Below, one piece after another: positions 1 to 13,969 of a stretch of 64,000 bases of DNA. Below the pieces are notes generated by a model. It made no database searches. It saw nothing but the letters and a program-made list of their open reading frames with translations, and had not been told where the DNA came from. Positions within the stretch are counted from its first letter, which is position 1, and every line of letters begins with the position of its first letter. The stretch lies in assembly GCA_035772405.1 (NCBI GenBank), contig JAYKKM010000208.1:417001-481000 (forward strand), read 5' to 3'. The stretch comes from Chrysogorgia sp. JL179-B06. Taxonomy: Eukaryota > Cnidaria > Anthozoa > Scleralcyonacea > Chrysogorgiidae. Made by a program: the position numbers and the translations under genes.

Positions 1-1437
1 TTTTGGAACATTTGGAGAAAATATCACTCAAATATTTAGGCACGTTACAATTAATTGTATCGTACATAAACATATTGAGACGTTTTTCTCTTCTCGCTAC
101 CAAATTACACCAATTTAAATCATTTAATATATCAGCTGACCTCACATCGTAGCCTTGGTAGGTAATAATGCGGGCAGCTCGATTTTGTAGTTTTTGAATA
201 TTACTAGCAAGTCCTTTATTTAAGCTACCCCATACAACATCACAGTAGTCAAAGACAGGCTGTATTAGAGCATTATATATGATTTTAAGTACATTCAAAG
301 AAACAAAATCACGAGCCTGCCTTAGACCACTGATAGATCGACCTACTTTTATACATAATGTATTGATATGTTCATCCCACTTAAGGTTTTCATCTAAATG
401 AACTCCGAGGTATTTTGTAGTTACAACTCTTTTAATTTGTTTGTCTCCAATAACAATGGGAACAATTATCCCTAAATTGGACAATCTAAAGGTCGTTCCG
501 ATATACATGCATTCCGTTTTAGTGACATTTAAACTGAGTTTGTTTGCCAGCAGCCACTCCTTAATATTTAGTAAATCTTGGTTTACTTTTAACTGTAATT
601 CAGTTGTTGATATGGAAGCAATAGTTATAATAGTATCGTCAGCATACATATGTGATTTAGTGTGCATTAGGCATTGAGGAAGGTCATTTATATATAATAA
701 AAATAATAATGGTCCCAAGATTGAGCCTTGAGGTACACCACATGTAATAATTTGAGGTGCCGAAAGATTGCCTTCTACAATACATTGTTGTCGTCTATTC
801 GACAAATAAGAGGCAAACCAATTAAGAGTTGTTCCCGCAATACCATAAAGTTCCAGCTTTTTCAGCAAGACTGTATGAGAGACAGTATCAAACGCTTTCG
901 CAAGATCGAGGAATACTGCCATATTGGTCATTCCTTCATCAATGTTTAAATACCACTTATTCACAATGTCCAACAATGCTGTTACAGTGGAATGAAGAGG
1001 GCGAAATCCGGATTGGCACTCTGTTAATAAACTGCAATCGTTTAAATAGGCATAAAGCTGGTCATACACAACCCGTTCACATATTTTACTAATAGCAGGT
1101 AAAACAGAAATTGGCCTATAATTCTGAATATCTGTGCGATTGTTAGCCTTAAATAAAGAAAATACCTTGGCCATTTTCCATTTTGACGGGAAAAGTCCAG
1201 TATCGATACTTTTGTTAATAATAGTTGTTAATGGAACAGAAATTATTGAAGCCGCTTCTTTCAAAAGTCTGCATGAGATGTTATCAAGGCCGGTTGCCTT
1301 GTGAGGCGATAACTTTTTTAAAAGCTTTAAGACTATATCCGTTGTGGTATGTTGAAGATTGAACTCAGTGTTTACTTGGCTTATATATGACTCAAAACTT
1401 CTGTTTCCATCCGGCATTGTTGAGGCTAGATTAGGAC
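1..1437 (-). CDS. Non-LTR retrotransposon reverse transcriptase (LINE copy C), partial
   Basis: An uninterrupted minus-strand reading frame runs off the left edge of the window, so its C-terminus is missing. My translation shows reverse-transcriptase landmarks in order: a fingers segment with NYRPISVL, the catalytic segment [11 protein letters not shown], the motif [13 protein letters not shown], and YADD at plus positions 633-646. These are followed by the thumb and the connecting region ([15 protein letters not shown]). The family is Jockey/CR1-like non-LTR retrotransposons, whose RT copies element RNA at a nicked target. No endonuclease domain is present: the frame opens directly into the (CAGA)n tract, so the copy is 5'-truncated there. 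No stop or frameshift was found in about 470 codons, which suggests a young copy. Confidence 0.85.
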
Positions 1438-3421
<1,984 letters not shown>

Positions 3422-3568
3422 TTGCTTTAATTCCTCCACAATTGAAGATACCTGTAACCCAGGTTGTACATAGTATACTAAATATTAAAAAATTCTATAA
3501 GCTAACTAAAAAGTATTTATAAAATGTATATGTAAGAATATATGAACTAACATGCAGCATATAGTACT

Positions 3569-5019
<1,451 letters not shown>

Positions 5020-5098
5020 TACTTTATTTCCTCCACTAATGAAGAGTCCCGTACAAACCCCAGGTCGGGTATTTAGATACATTAAAAAAATGAGTAAA

Positions 5099-7747
5099 TT
5101 ATAAATAGTTATATATATATATATATACAGTTAAAATAGAAATATTAAGAAGATATGATCGGCGATCATTGACTAGCCACCTTATTAAAAATTTGCAGTA
5201 AACTCTGGGAAACTGTAAGTACAGTAACAATGTATCAGTAATGTCTGCAGATCTCTGCTTACACCTGTTTATAAGTTTACCAGTAAAAAAATTACGGTAA
5301 ATTGTTTTGTCATCTGCATTAAATAGCTGCGCACATATACTTGTAGGCAATCTGTCTTGTAAACGGTCCCAAAGTTTTTCTCGTTCAGTCATTGTTGCAG
5401 CACATTCCATTACAAAATGGTAAGATATATCAACAAAATATTTGTTACAAATGTTACAAGTAAAATCTGTTTCTCGACACGAGACTTTCGACATAACTGC
5501 AGATGGAACATTTCCCGACACTATATTGACAGCATTTGCTATTGCTTTGAGAAAGACTGGATTTCTCATTGCAACACACCATAATTCCAGGGGTTTTAAT
5601 TCATTATGTATAAAACCATAGTTTTCCAGTTCAAGCTTTTGTTCAATTCCCCTGCGCCATATTTCACTTTGATGAGAATGAATTGCTGCCCTGACAATAT
5701 TTTTCCAGCACTGTTCTAACGGGAAATGTCCACTTTCGATGTAAATTTTAAGATAATCCTCAAGGCTGTATTTCTGAAGGACCTGGCAAATATTGGAAAT
5801 ATATCCTTTCGTATCGGTCGACATTCTGTTTAGGAATCGGAATAGTCGTTGGATAAAAATCTTCTTGTGAATAGAATCAGGGGATGATACGACAAGTTTC
5901 TGTAGGAAAAACAGTTTGCATTTGTCAATGTATCCCTCTATAGTCCACAACCCTAAATTGCCAGTCACTGCTTCTGATCTGGTTGTTAAGCAGAGTCCCT
6001 GCGCTCTCTTTGCTGCAAATCGATTAGCCGTTTCCAACATTTCTAAATCCGTTTTCGTAATGTTCCACCATAGCTGAGAACCATAAAGCATTTTAGCTAA
6101 GCCAATGCTTTTCCAGACATCAGCTCCACATATGGGGTTTAAGCCCCCTGGTCTAATTCCTACACTCATCAATGATGAAACGACTTCTTTACCTTTTTTA
6201 ACTGCCTCGAACGTTCGATGACTACTCGAAAAATCACAGGAAAGCATTATACCAGCATGTTCACAAAACTTTTTTTCTTCAATGGGCTGATTGTACAAGT
6301 ACCAGGTACGTGTCAGTTTGTTTCTGGAATTGACAATAGATGATTCCCCAAATGTCATAACTGCTGTTTTCGAAATATTAAAAAGGAAACGCCACTTGTT
6401 ACTGTATTCTTCCATAGCAGTTATCATGTTTTGCAGTCCATATACTCGGGGAGAAATTAATGTTATATCATCAGCGATAATGACATTGCTGATACGCATC
6501 AAAGGGTCAAGTTTCACACCACACTTGGTATTGTCCATAGTTTCTGTTACATCGTTGTTGAAACACATGAAAAGCCATGGTGATAAAACTCCACCTTGTC
6601 TAATTCCTTGCTTTATTGGAAATAAATCAGAAATGAGACCATCCAGCAGTACACGACATGACATTTTTTTGTACCAGTTCCTCAGCAATCTCCACGTTTT
6701 ACCTTTCACGCCCAATTCAAAGAGTTTAAAGAAAAGTCCATCTATCCACACTGTATCGAACGCTTTAGAGGAATCCAAAAAGCAGGTGTATACAGTGCTA
6801 CCATCTTCCACGAATTGATTGATTGTTTCTTGTAGCACAAAACTTCCAAAAGCACAACTGTTACCATTTTGATACGCAAACTGCAGACTATTCGGAACAC
6901 CTGATTTATTAAACACGTGCATATTTCGGTTTAGGATTAATCGTTCTAATATTTTTCCAATGACATTTAATAACGTAATGCCACGATAGTTATCTTTGTC
7001 AAATTTACTTTTCTTCTTCCCTTTAAACAGCGATATTATTACCCCAACAGTTGTAGATTCAGGTAAGTCTTCAAACTCTCTAATAGCATTAAGGATCTTT
7101 GTTAGGAATGTTAGGCAGAGGTCACCCGCGTATTTCAAATGTTCGTACTGCACACCGTCTATACCACCAGCTTTGCCATTTGGAAGCTGTAGACATATTG
7201 CCTTTACTTCACTAAGTTGGAAGGTGGTTTCCAAAGGATCATCATGAAAATCGTAACTTTTCAGAGAGTATTCCTGTACTTTTTCCTCAACGAATAACTT
7301 AAATTTTCCATCGAAGCTTTCATTCCTTTGTGGAGTAAATAATACTTCATAGTGACTTCGCCAAATCTCTAAGACTTCTGCCTTATCAGTAATTAAACTT
7401 TCTCCAATCTTTAATATGTTGCCACAACTATTCTTAGTTTTGCGTTGCTTTGAAATAGACCTGTGAAACTCACTCCTGTTAATTTCATAAGTCTGTTGGA
7501 GATCACTGTTAACCTTTAGCTCGTGCTCCAGGGCCTTTGTACGGAGTTTTTTCCTAAATTTCCTCTTGGCCTCTTTATAATTCCGAAACAGTCTATCATC
7601 TTGATTCCTCGGTTTCCCTCCTCTAATCCATTCTCTGCGGGATTTCCAAACCTCATAATGTAGTTGTTTAAAGTCTGTATTCCAGTAAGGTTTCAAATAT
7701 GGTTTGCTCTTCGCTTTTGGGATAGACTCTTTCGCAGAGGAAATCAA
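5099..7747 (-). CDS. LINE reverse transcriptase ORF (copy A), 5'-truncated but open
   Basis: An 880-codon open frame encodes a non-LTR reverse transcriptase. Visible parts are an N-terminal linker rich in K and R, the fingers (NYRGITLLNVIGKI), motif A (CFLDSSKAFDTVW, residues about 320-332), GIRQGGVLSPWLF (about 379), an IIADD catalytic box (about 422), the thumb, and a C-terminal C-x2-C...H-x4-C knuckle (about 761-780). The usual aromatic residue before ADD is isoleucine here, which is odd and could lower activity. No apurinic-type endonuclease precedes it. The first codon shown is TTG, so there is no real start and the copy is 5'-truncated against LINE copy D. The 3' UTR (5020-5098) ends in GTGGAGGAAATAAAG and the TATC tail. 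Confidence 0.85.
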   Translation of the reverse strand: MISSAKESIPKAKSKPYLKPYWNTDFKQLHYEVWKSRREWIRGGKPRNQDDRLFRNYKEAKRKFRKKLRTKALEHELKVNSDLQQTYEINRSEFHRSISKQRKTKNSCGNILKIGESLITDKAEVLEIWRSHYEVLFTPQRNESFDGKFKLFVEEKVQEYSLKSYDFHDDPLETTFQLSEVKAICLQLPNGKAGGIDGVQYEHLKYAGDLCLTFLTKILNAIREFEDLPESTTVGVIISLFKGKKKSKFDKDNYRGITLLNVIGKILERLILNRNMHVFNKSGVPNSLQFAYQNGNSCAFGSFVLQETINQFVEDGSTVYTCFLDSSKAFDTVWIDGLFFKLFELGVKGKTWRLLRNWYKKMSCRVLLDGLISDLFPIKQGIRQGGVLSPWLFMCFNNDVTETMDNTKCGVKLDPLMRISNVIIADDITLISPRVYGLQNMITAMEEYSNKWRFLFNISKTAVMTFGESSIVNSRNKLTRTWYLYNQPIEEKKFCEHAGIMLSCDFSSSHRTFEAVKKGKEVVSSLMSVGIRPGGLNPICGADVWKSIGLAKMLYGSQLWWNITKTDLEMLETANRFAAKRAQGLCLTTRSEAVTGNLGLWTIEGYIDKCKLFFLQKLVVSSPDSIHKKIFIQRLFRFLNRMSTDTKGYISNICQVLQKYSLEDYLKIYIESGHFPLEQCWKNIVRAAIHSHQSEIWRRGIEQKLELENYGFIHNELKPLELWCVAMRNPVFLKAIANAVNIVSGNVPSAVMSKVSCRETDFTCNICNKYFVDISYHFVMECAATMTEREKLWDRLQDRLPTSICAQLFNADDKTIYRNFFTGKLINRCKQRSADITDTLLLYLQFPRVYCKFLIRWLVNDRRSYLLNISILTVYIYIYNYL

Positions 7748-9838
7748 TCAACCCTGCTCATACACATGGATGGCACAAAAGTTCGTTTATAGCGATCAGT
7801 GTTAATAAATGGGATATTAAAATAATGACCCTTTCTCAAGCTATACTTAGACACATGTTTTGGAGGGAGGAGGCCATAGAGTTTATGGTCAGATTTAGAT
7901 ATAGAATTAAAGACTTTGTCACAATGTAGAGAACGCCTAGTGGCTAATGGTGACAAATAAAAAATAACCAGGTTAGTGTCATACGGTATACTCCTGGGTT
8001 GATAATGGACAGGGATCTCTTTTGGACTCGTTCCATTTCTTCACATAAATAGTGTGGTAAGGCGTGATGGAAAACGGTCGAACCATATTCGAGCAAAGGT
8101 CTAATAGTTGAGCAGTAAAAATTCTTAATATCCTTAAGTAGGACCTTTGCCCATTTAAGCAAAATAAGAAAGAACAATCGTTTGTTAGCTTTCTTGATGG
8201 ATTCGCTAATGTGGAGAGCCCAGCGAAGATCGTTAGAGATGGTAATACCCAAGATCTTTACGCTTTTAACTTCTTGTAAAACTTTCCCGTTAATGACGAT
8301 GGGTTCGAAGGCCTGTTTGTTTTTCTTAAAGTCGATAATCATTTATTTGCATTTATCAGGATTGAGTTGCATGAGATTCAGATCTGACCACTGTGCTACA
8401 GATGAAACGGCGCACTGGATGTTACCAAGGGAACCTCGCGGGATTATCTCCGCGATGGTAGTATCATCCATATATTTCCAAGTATGAAAATTTGGGACTC
8501 GGAGATCGTTGATCATAAGGAGGAATAACCAAGGGCCAAGTTTAGTACCTTGGGGAACTCCAGAAGGTACAGATCGCCACTCGGACGAACAGTCAGATGA
8601 GAGCTTCACGCGTTGTTCGCGGTCATACAGGAAGTCAACGACCCAACGAGCTACACCCCGGGGAATAGGTAAGCTATATATTTTCTTTACCAGCAAATGA
8701 TGGTCGATCAGGTCGAAGGCCTTTCTGTAATCAAAAAGAACAATTCGTACTGCATCACCGGAACTGTCATTTGATTGGACCCAAAGATGAAGCATTGATA
8801 TTAGGGCATGGATCGTAGAGGTTTGCGGGATTGCCCCAAATTGATCGGGATCAATCACACTTAGGAGAGAAGGCCCGATATAGGTAGCCACAACAACGTC
8901 CTCAACTAATTTTGAAATCGCTGGAGTTAAGGATATTGGCCGAAGGTGTTTGTTGACGTTGATAATGGGTTTCTGTTTGGTTATAGACACCACATCAGCT
9001 TGCTTCCAGGAATGAGGCAATTTCTGCTCGGTAAAGGTACTAGACAAAATAAAGGACAAAGGTCGAGCAAGAATTGAGGCATATTATTTTAAAACCTTTA
9101 AGTTTGGTACACCATCAGGACCACCAGCTTTATTAGGATTGAGGCTCGTCAACGCAGATAGAACAGAAGATACTGACACACTAGGTACTTCTGAGTCCAC
9201 TTCAAAGGGCGGGAGGGTATCCAAACTTCGGAAAGACTCCATAGGTTCAAGAAATGAGTTATTGATCAGGTTAGCAATAGCTGTAGGAGATAAGTCTTCT
9301 GTACCGGGAATATGCAACAGGGAGAAAAGGTCTTCTGGGCCAGACGCTGGTAACATACCTGCAATCCGCTTTACGGCATTCCACTATTGACGAGGCTTGG
9401 TATGTTTAAGCTGGTGTACATTTGCTCTAAAGAACTTGCTGCGGTAAAGTTTACGTTCACGATTAACTACGCGATAGTATTTGAAAAGAGCACTGTCACC
9501 GGAGATAAACGCTTTATGGCGAAGCTTAATAAGATTCTTAAATTCAGGAGAAATCCATGGAGGGTCATTTACATGGAGTTTAGTTCGTTTGATTGGCATG
9601 ATGTTATAACCAGAAGCTTTAATTTGTTCTCACAACCAACCACAGACTCCACTAGCGACCAGTCAATTGAACCAAGATACCGACCGAGTTCAGACTTACC
9701 TACTGTTACGGGTATCTCTTCTCACCACAATTTTCCTACTCGGGCCGTCGCGATGAGTCCTCTCTTTAGGGCACAAAGTTACGACATTGTGGTCAGATAG
9801 ACCTAGTGGGGGAAAGATTTGCACTGAATCTTTATTAT
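7744..9838 (-). pseudogene. LINE endonuclease tail plus reverse transcriptase (copy D), broken
   Basis: In minus orientation this copy opens with the end of an endonuclease domain (GLSDHNVV, around 9787-9806). It then shows a linker, the RT with DLIDHHLLVKK, GVPQGTKLGPWLF and KYMDD boxes, and a C-terminal region ending near 7744. The frame is broken by in-frame stops at 9384-9386 (where relatives have Trp), 9084-9086 and 8343-8345. There is a frameshift near 7944-7956 and further stops between the endonuclease tail and 9599. It belongs to the same family as the plus-strand LINE at 13970-16845, which shares the unusual Y[M/V]DD box and the PISLTP segment. Its upstream end is cut by the 10-bp minisatellite at about 9838. 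Confidence 0.82.
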
Positions 9839-12402
9839 GGTTAATTATGGAATCTTTATTATCGTGGTGGTTACTAGTGGTTTACGGTGGTTTGTGGAGA
9901 TTCATAGTGGTTTGTGGTGGTTTATGGTGGTTTACGGTGGTTTTCAGTAGTTTAAGGTGGTTCATGGTGGTTTATGGTTGTTCTTGGTGATCTACGGTGG
10001 CTTGTGGTGGTTCATGGTGGTTTGTATTGGTTTGTGGTGATTCATGGTGGTTTGTGGTGGTTTATGGTGGTTCATGGTGGTTTATGTTTGTTCTTGGTGG
10101 TTTACGGTGGTTCGTGGTAGTTCATGGTGGTTTGGGGTGGTTTATGGTGGTTTACAGTGGTTTGTAGTGGTTTGTGGTGGTTCATGGTGGTTTGTGGTGG
10201 TTTATTGTGGTTTGCGATGGTTTACGGTGGTTCATGGTGGTTTATGGTTGTTCTTCGTGGTTTACGCTAGTTTGTGACGGTTCGTGGTGGATTGTGGTGG
10301 TTTATAGTGTTTCATGGTGGTTCATGGTGTTTCATGGTGGTTTGTGGTGTTTCATGGTGGTTTCTGGTGGTTTACAATGGTTCATGGTGGTTTATGGTTG
10401 TTTGTGATAGTTTACGGTGGTTCGTGGTGGTTCGTCGTGGCTCATGGTGGTTTGTAGTGGTTTGTGGTGGTTCATGGTGATTTGTGGTGGTTTACGGTGG
10501 TTTGCAGTAGTTTACGGTGGTTCATTGTTGTTCTTGGTGATTTACGGTTGTTTGTGGTGGTTCGTGGTGGTTAATTGTGGTTTGTGGTGGTTCATGGTGG
10601 TTTGTGCAGGTGGTTCATGGTGGTTTATGGTGGTTTACGGTGGTTTACAGTGGTTTGTGGTGGTTTACGGTGTTAGAAACCACCACAAGGTGGTTGTGGT
10701 GGTTCCTGGTGGTTTACAGTGCTTTGTCGTGGTTCATGATGCTTTGTTGTGGTCCATGATGGTTCATGGTGGTTCATGGCGGTTTGTGACGTGGTGGTTT
10801 ATGGTGGTTTACGGTGGTTTGCAGTAGTTTACGGTGGTTCATGGTTGTTCTTGGTGGCTTACGGTGGTCTGTGGTTGTTCGTGGTGGTTTACGGTTGTTT
10901 GTGGTGGTTTACGGTAGTTTTCGCTCGTTTACGGTGGTTCACGGTTGTTCTTGGTGGTTTACGGTGGTTTGTCGTGGTTCATGGTGGTTTGTGGCGGTTT
11001 ATGGTGGTTTGCGGTGGTTTACGGTGGTTCATGGTGGTTTATGGTTTTTCTTGGTGGGTTACGGTGGTTTATGGTGTTTCATGGTGGTTCATGGTAGTTC
11101 ATGGTGTTTCATGGTGGTTTGTAGTGTTTCATGGTGGCTTGTGGTGGTTCATGGTGGTTTATGGTGAATCATGGTGGTTTGTAATAGTTTACCGTGGTTC
11201 ATGTTTGTTCTTGGTGGTTTACGGTGGTTTATGGTGGTTCGTGGTTGTTTGTGGTGGTTCGTGGTATTTACGGTGGTTAATTTTTGTGTTGGTTTATGGT
11301 GGTTTGCAGTAGTTTACGTTGGTTGATTGCAGTTCTTGGTGGTTTTCGGTGGTTTTCGGTTGTTTTTGGTGGTTTACGGCGTTTTGTGGAGGTTCCTGGT
11401 GGTTCATGGTGGTTCAAAGTGGTTTGTAGTGGTTTGTAGTGGTTTGTGGAGGTTCGTGGTGGTTCGTGGTGATTTGTAGTGGTTTGTGGTGGTTCATGGT
11501 AGTTTATGGTGGTCTACGGTGGTTTGCGATAGTTTACTGGTGGTTTATGGTTGTTCTTGGTGGTTTACGTTGTTTCGTGGTGGTTTACAGTGGTTTGCGA
11601 TGGTTCGTGGTAGTTCATGGTGGTTTGTGGAGGTTGGTGGTGGTTGATTGTGGTTTGTATTGGTTTGTAGTTGATCATGGTTGTTTATGATGGTTTGTGG
11701 TGGTTTATAGTGGTTTACGTTGGTTTGCGATTGTTTACTGGTAGTTTATGGTTGTTCTTGGTGGTTTACGGTGGTTCATTGTGGTTTCTGGTGGTTCGTG
11801 GTGGTTTACAGTGGTTTTCGGTGGTTCGTGGTGGTTTGTGGTGGTTCGTGGTAGCTCTTGGTTGATCGTTGTGATTTACGGTGGTTTGTGGTGGTTCATG
11901 GTAGTTTACGGTGATTTGTGGTGGTTTACGGTGGTTTGTGGATGTTCGTGGTGGTTCATGGCAGTTTGTAGTGGTTTGTGGTGGTTTGTGGAGGGTCGCG
12001 GTGGTTCATGGTGGTTTGTAGTGGTTTGTGGTGGTTCATGGTAGTTTATGGTGGTTTATGGTGGTTTATGGTGGTTTATGGTGGTTTGCCATAGTTTACT
12101 GGTGGTTCATGGTAGCTTACGGTGGTTTGCATTGGTTCATGGTGATTCATGGTGGTTTGTGGTAGTTCATGGTAGTTTATGGTGGTTTTGATGGTTTATG
12201 GTGGTTTATGGTGGTTTGCGATAGTTTATGGTTGTTCTTGGTGATTTACGGTGGTTCATGTTGGTTTGTGGTGGTTCATGGTGATTCGTGGTGGTTTGTG
12301 GTGGTTTACGGTGGTTTGTGGTTGTTTAGGTTTGTGGTGGTTCATGGTAGTTTACGGTGGTTTGTGGCGGATTATTGTGGTTTGTCCTGGTTCATACATC
12401 CT
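9839..12402 (+). repeat. G/T-rich 10-bp minisatellite array, about 2.5 kb
   Basis: Roughly 250 degenerate units of the form GGTGGTTYRY, with variants such as GGTGATTYRY or GGTTGTTCTT. The unit length gives long open frames (WWFMVVYGGL-like) in all plus frames, none of which is a real gene. The strand is strongly asymmetric, G/T on plus with almost no C. The complement of the same unit forms a facing array at 13546-13969 and 16846-16995. Confidence 0.95.
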
Positions 12403-13545
12403 GAAGTTTTCAAGAAAAGTAAAAAACGTACTTTTTAAAACCGCATTTAACATTTAGTAATTTTAGAAACATATTTTATCTATAGGAAACTTTAATTTTT
12501 CTTCAAATTTTAATACTTTTATTTTAAATAGCATAGTTAATGTTAAAATGTTAAGCGCTGATGTACTATAGGGAATCAGCGCTATATTAGTACTTACTAT
12601 TATTATTACTATTATTACGGTGGTTCATGGTGGTTTATAGTTGTTCTTGGTGGTTTACGGTGGTTTAGAGTGCTTGGTGGTGGTTAGTGGTGATTCTTGG
12701 TAGTTTTCAGTGGTTTGTGGTGGTTCTGTGGTATCTCTTTGTGATACGTTGGAGGGACTGAGGACGGTTAAAGCAAGTTCAGGAGAAATGGAAGAAACTT
12801 TTTCGTTCCGTGTTGTTCCAGCACCTGCGGGGATTTCTGAAAGACACCTTTTGTTGATATGCTGGCGTAAATTAGAGAAGGCATCCAAGGTAGCATTTGT
12901 CAACATGCCTTTCTACCGATATAAAAGAAGATCAAGATTACCCTCAATTTCTGCTGGTTCTGGCGTTGTCATCATCCTCTCTTCACCCATGTCACCGTCA
13001 CAACGAAAAATCAAGCCACTTATTTTGCTAAAATTTGTGATTCGTTAATGTCTTAAATATTCTTTGCACAGCATGTAAAATATCCAATTTTACAGGAATA
13101 TTTCACGCTGCGCACAAGCGTATATTGCCAGTATCAAAATAATATTTCCTTCCAGGTCATACACGAGCGTGGATTGAATAAAAAAAGGAGAGCGAAAGTT
13201 TCCTCGGCGTTGGTACCAGTGATCCTTCTCGAACTTGTTTTAATATAGATGATGTACAGTAAATAGAAGAACATGCGATTTAGATCGATCACGATGACAA
13301 ATAGAGCACGTTGATCCAAAGAAGTGCAAATCCGACACTGTTCTTCATTTATACAACTAAAATTGATAACGCGCTAACACTGTTTAAATAGACAGACTGT
13401 ATGCATACATACATAAAATGACACGAGCAATGAGCAGCAACAACAAAAAACTACTGAACCATCGTGCATACAACCAAGAACAACCAGGAGTAACAATAAG
13501 ACATGAACCAACACAACAATACAAAAACGCTACAATCCACTACCT
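12403..13545. other. Spacer between the two facing minisatellite arrays (copy 1)
   Basis: About 1.1 kb of mostly unique AT-rich sequence with a short GGTGGTT patch at 12610-12720 and a small hairpin formed by AGCGCTGAT and ATCAGCGCT (about 12554-12583). Small open frames occur on both strands (for example 12710-13048), but none resembles a known protein. The segment recurs almost unchanged at 23887-25028. Confidence 0.6.
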
Positions 13546-13969
13546 ACCACCATAAACCACCACAAAACCACCACAAACCACCGTAAACCACCATAAACCA
13601 CCACAAACCACCATGAACAACCATGAACAACTACAAACCATTACAAACCACCATGAGTCACAAAGAACCTCCACAACCCACTACAAACCACCACGAACCA
13701 CCACAAACCACCGTAAGCCACCACGAACCACCACAAACCACCGTAAACCACCACAAACCACCCTAAACTAGCATGACCCATCACGAACCACCGTAAACCA
13801 CCACGAACCACCAATAGCTATCACGAACCACCACAAACCACTACAAACCACCATGAACCACCATAAACCACCATAAACCACCATGAACCACCGCAAACCA
13901 CTATGAACCACCATAAACAACTATGAACCACCAAAAATCACCATGAACCACCATTAACCACCACAAACC
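13546..13969 (-). repeat. Inverted copy of the 10-bp minisatellite (CCACAAACCA units)
   Basis: Degenerate ACCACCATAA/ACCACAAACC units, the reverse complement of the array at 9839-12402. The array is interrupted at 13969/13970 by a LINE and resumes at 16846. The uninterrupted version is visible at 25029-25602. Confidence 0.93.

Noticed and set aside
9787..12457. Many plus-strand frames rich in WWFMVVYGGL
   Set aside because: The 10-bp unit has no stop in any frame. The periodic peptides are a by-product of the minisatellite.
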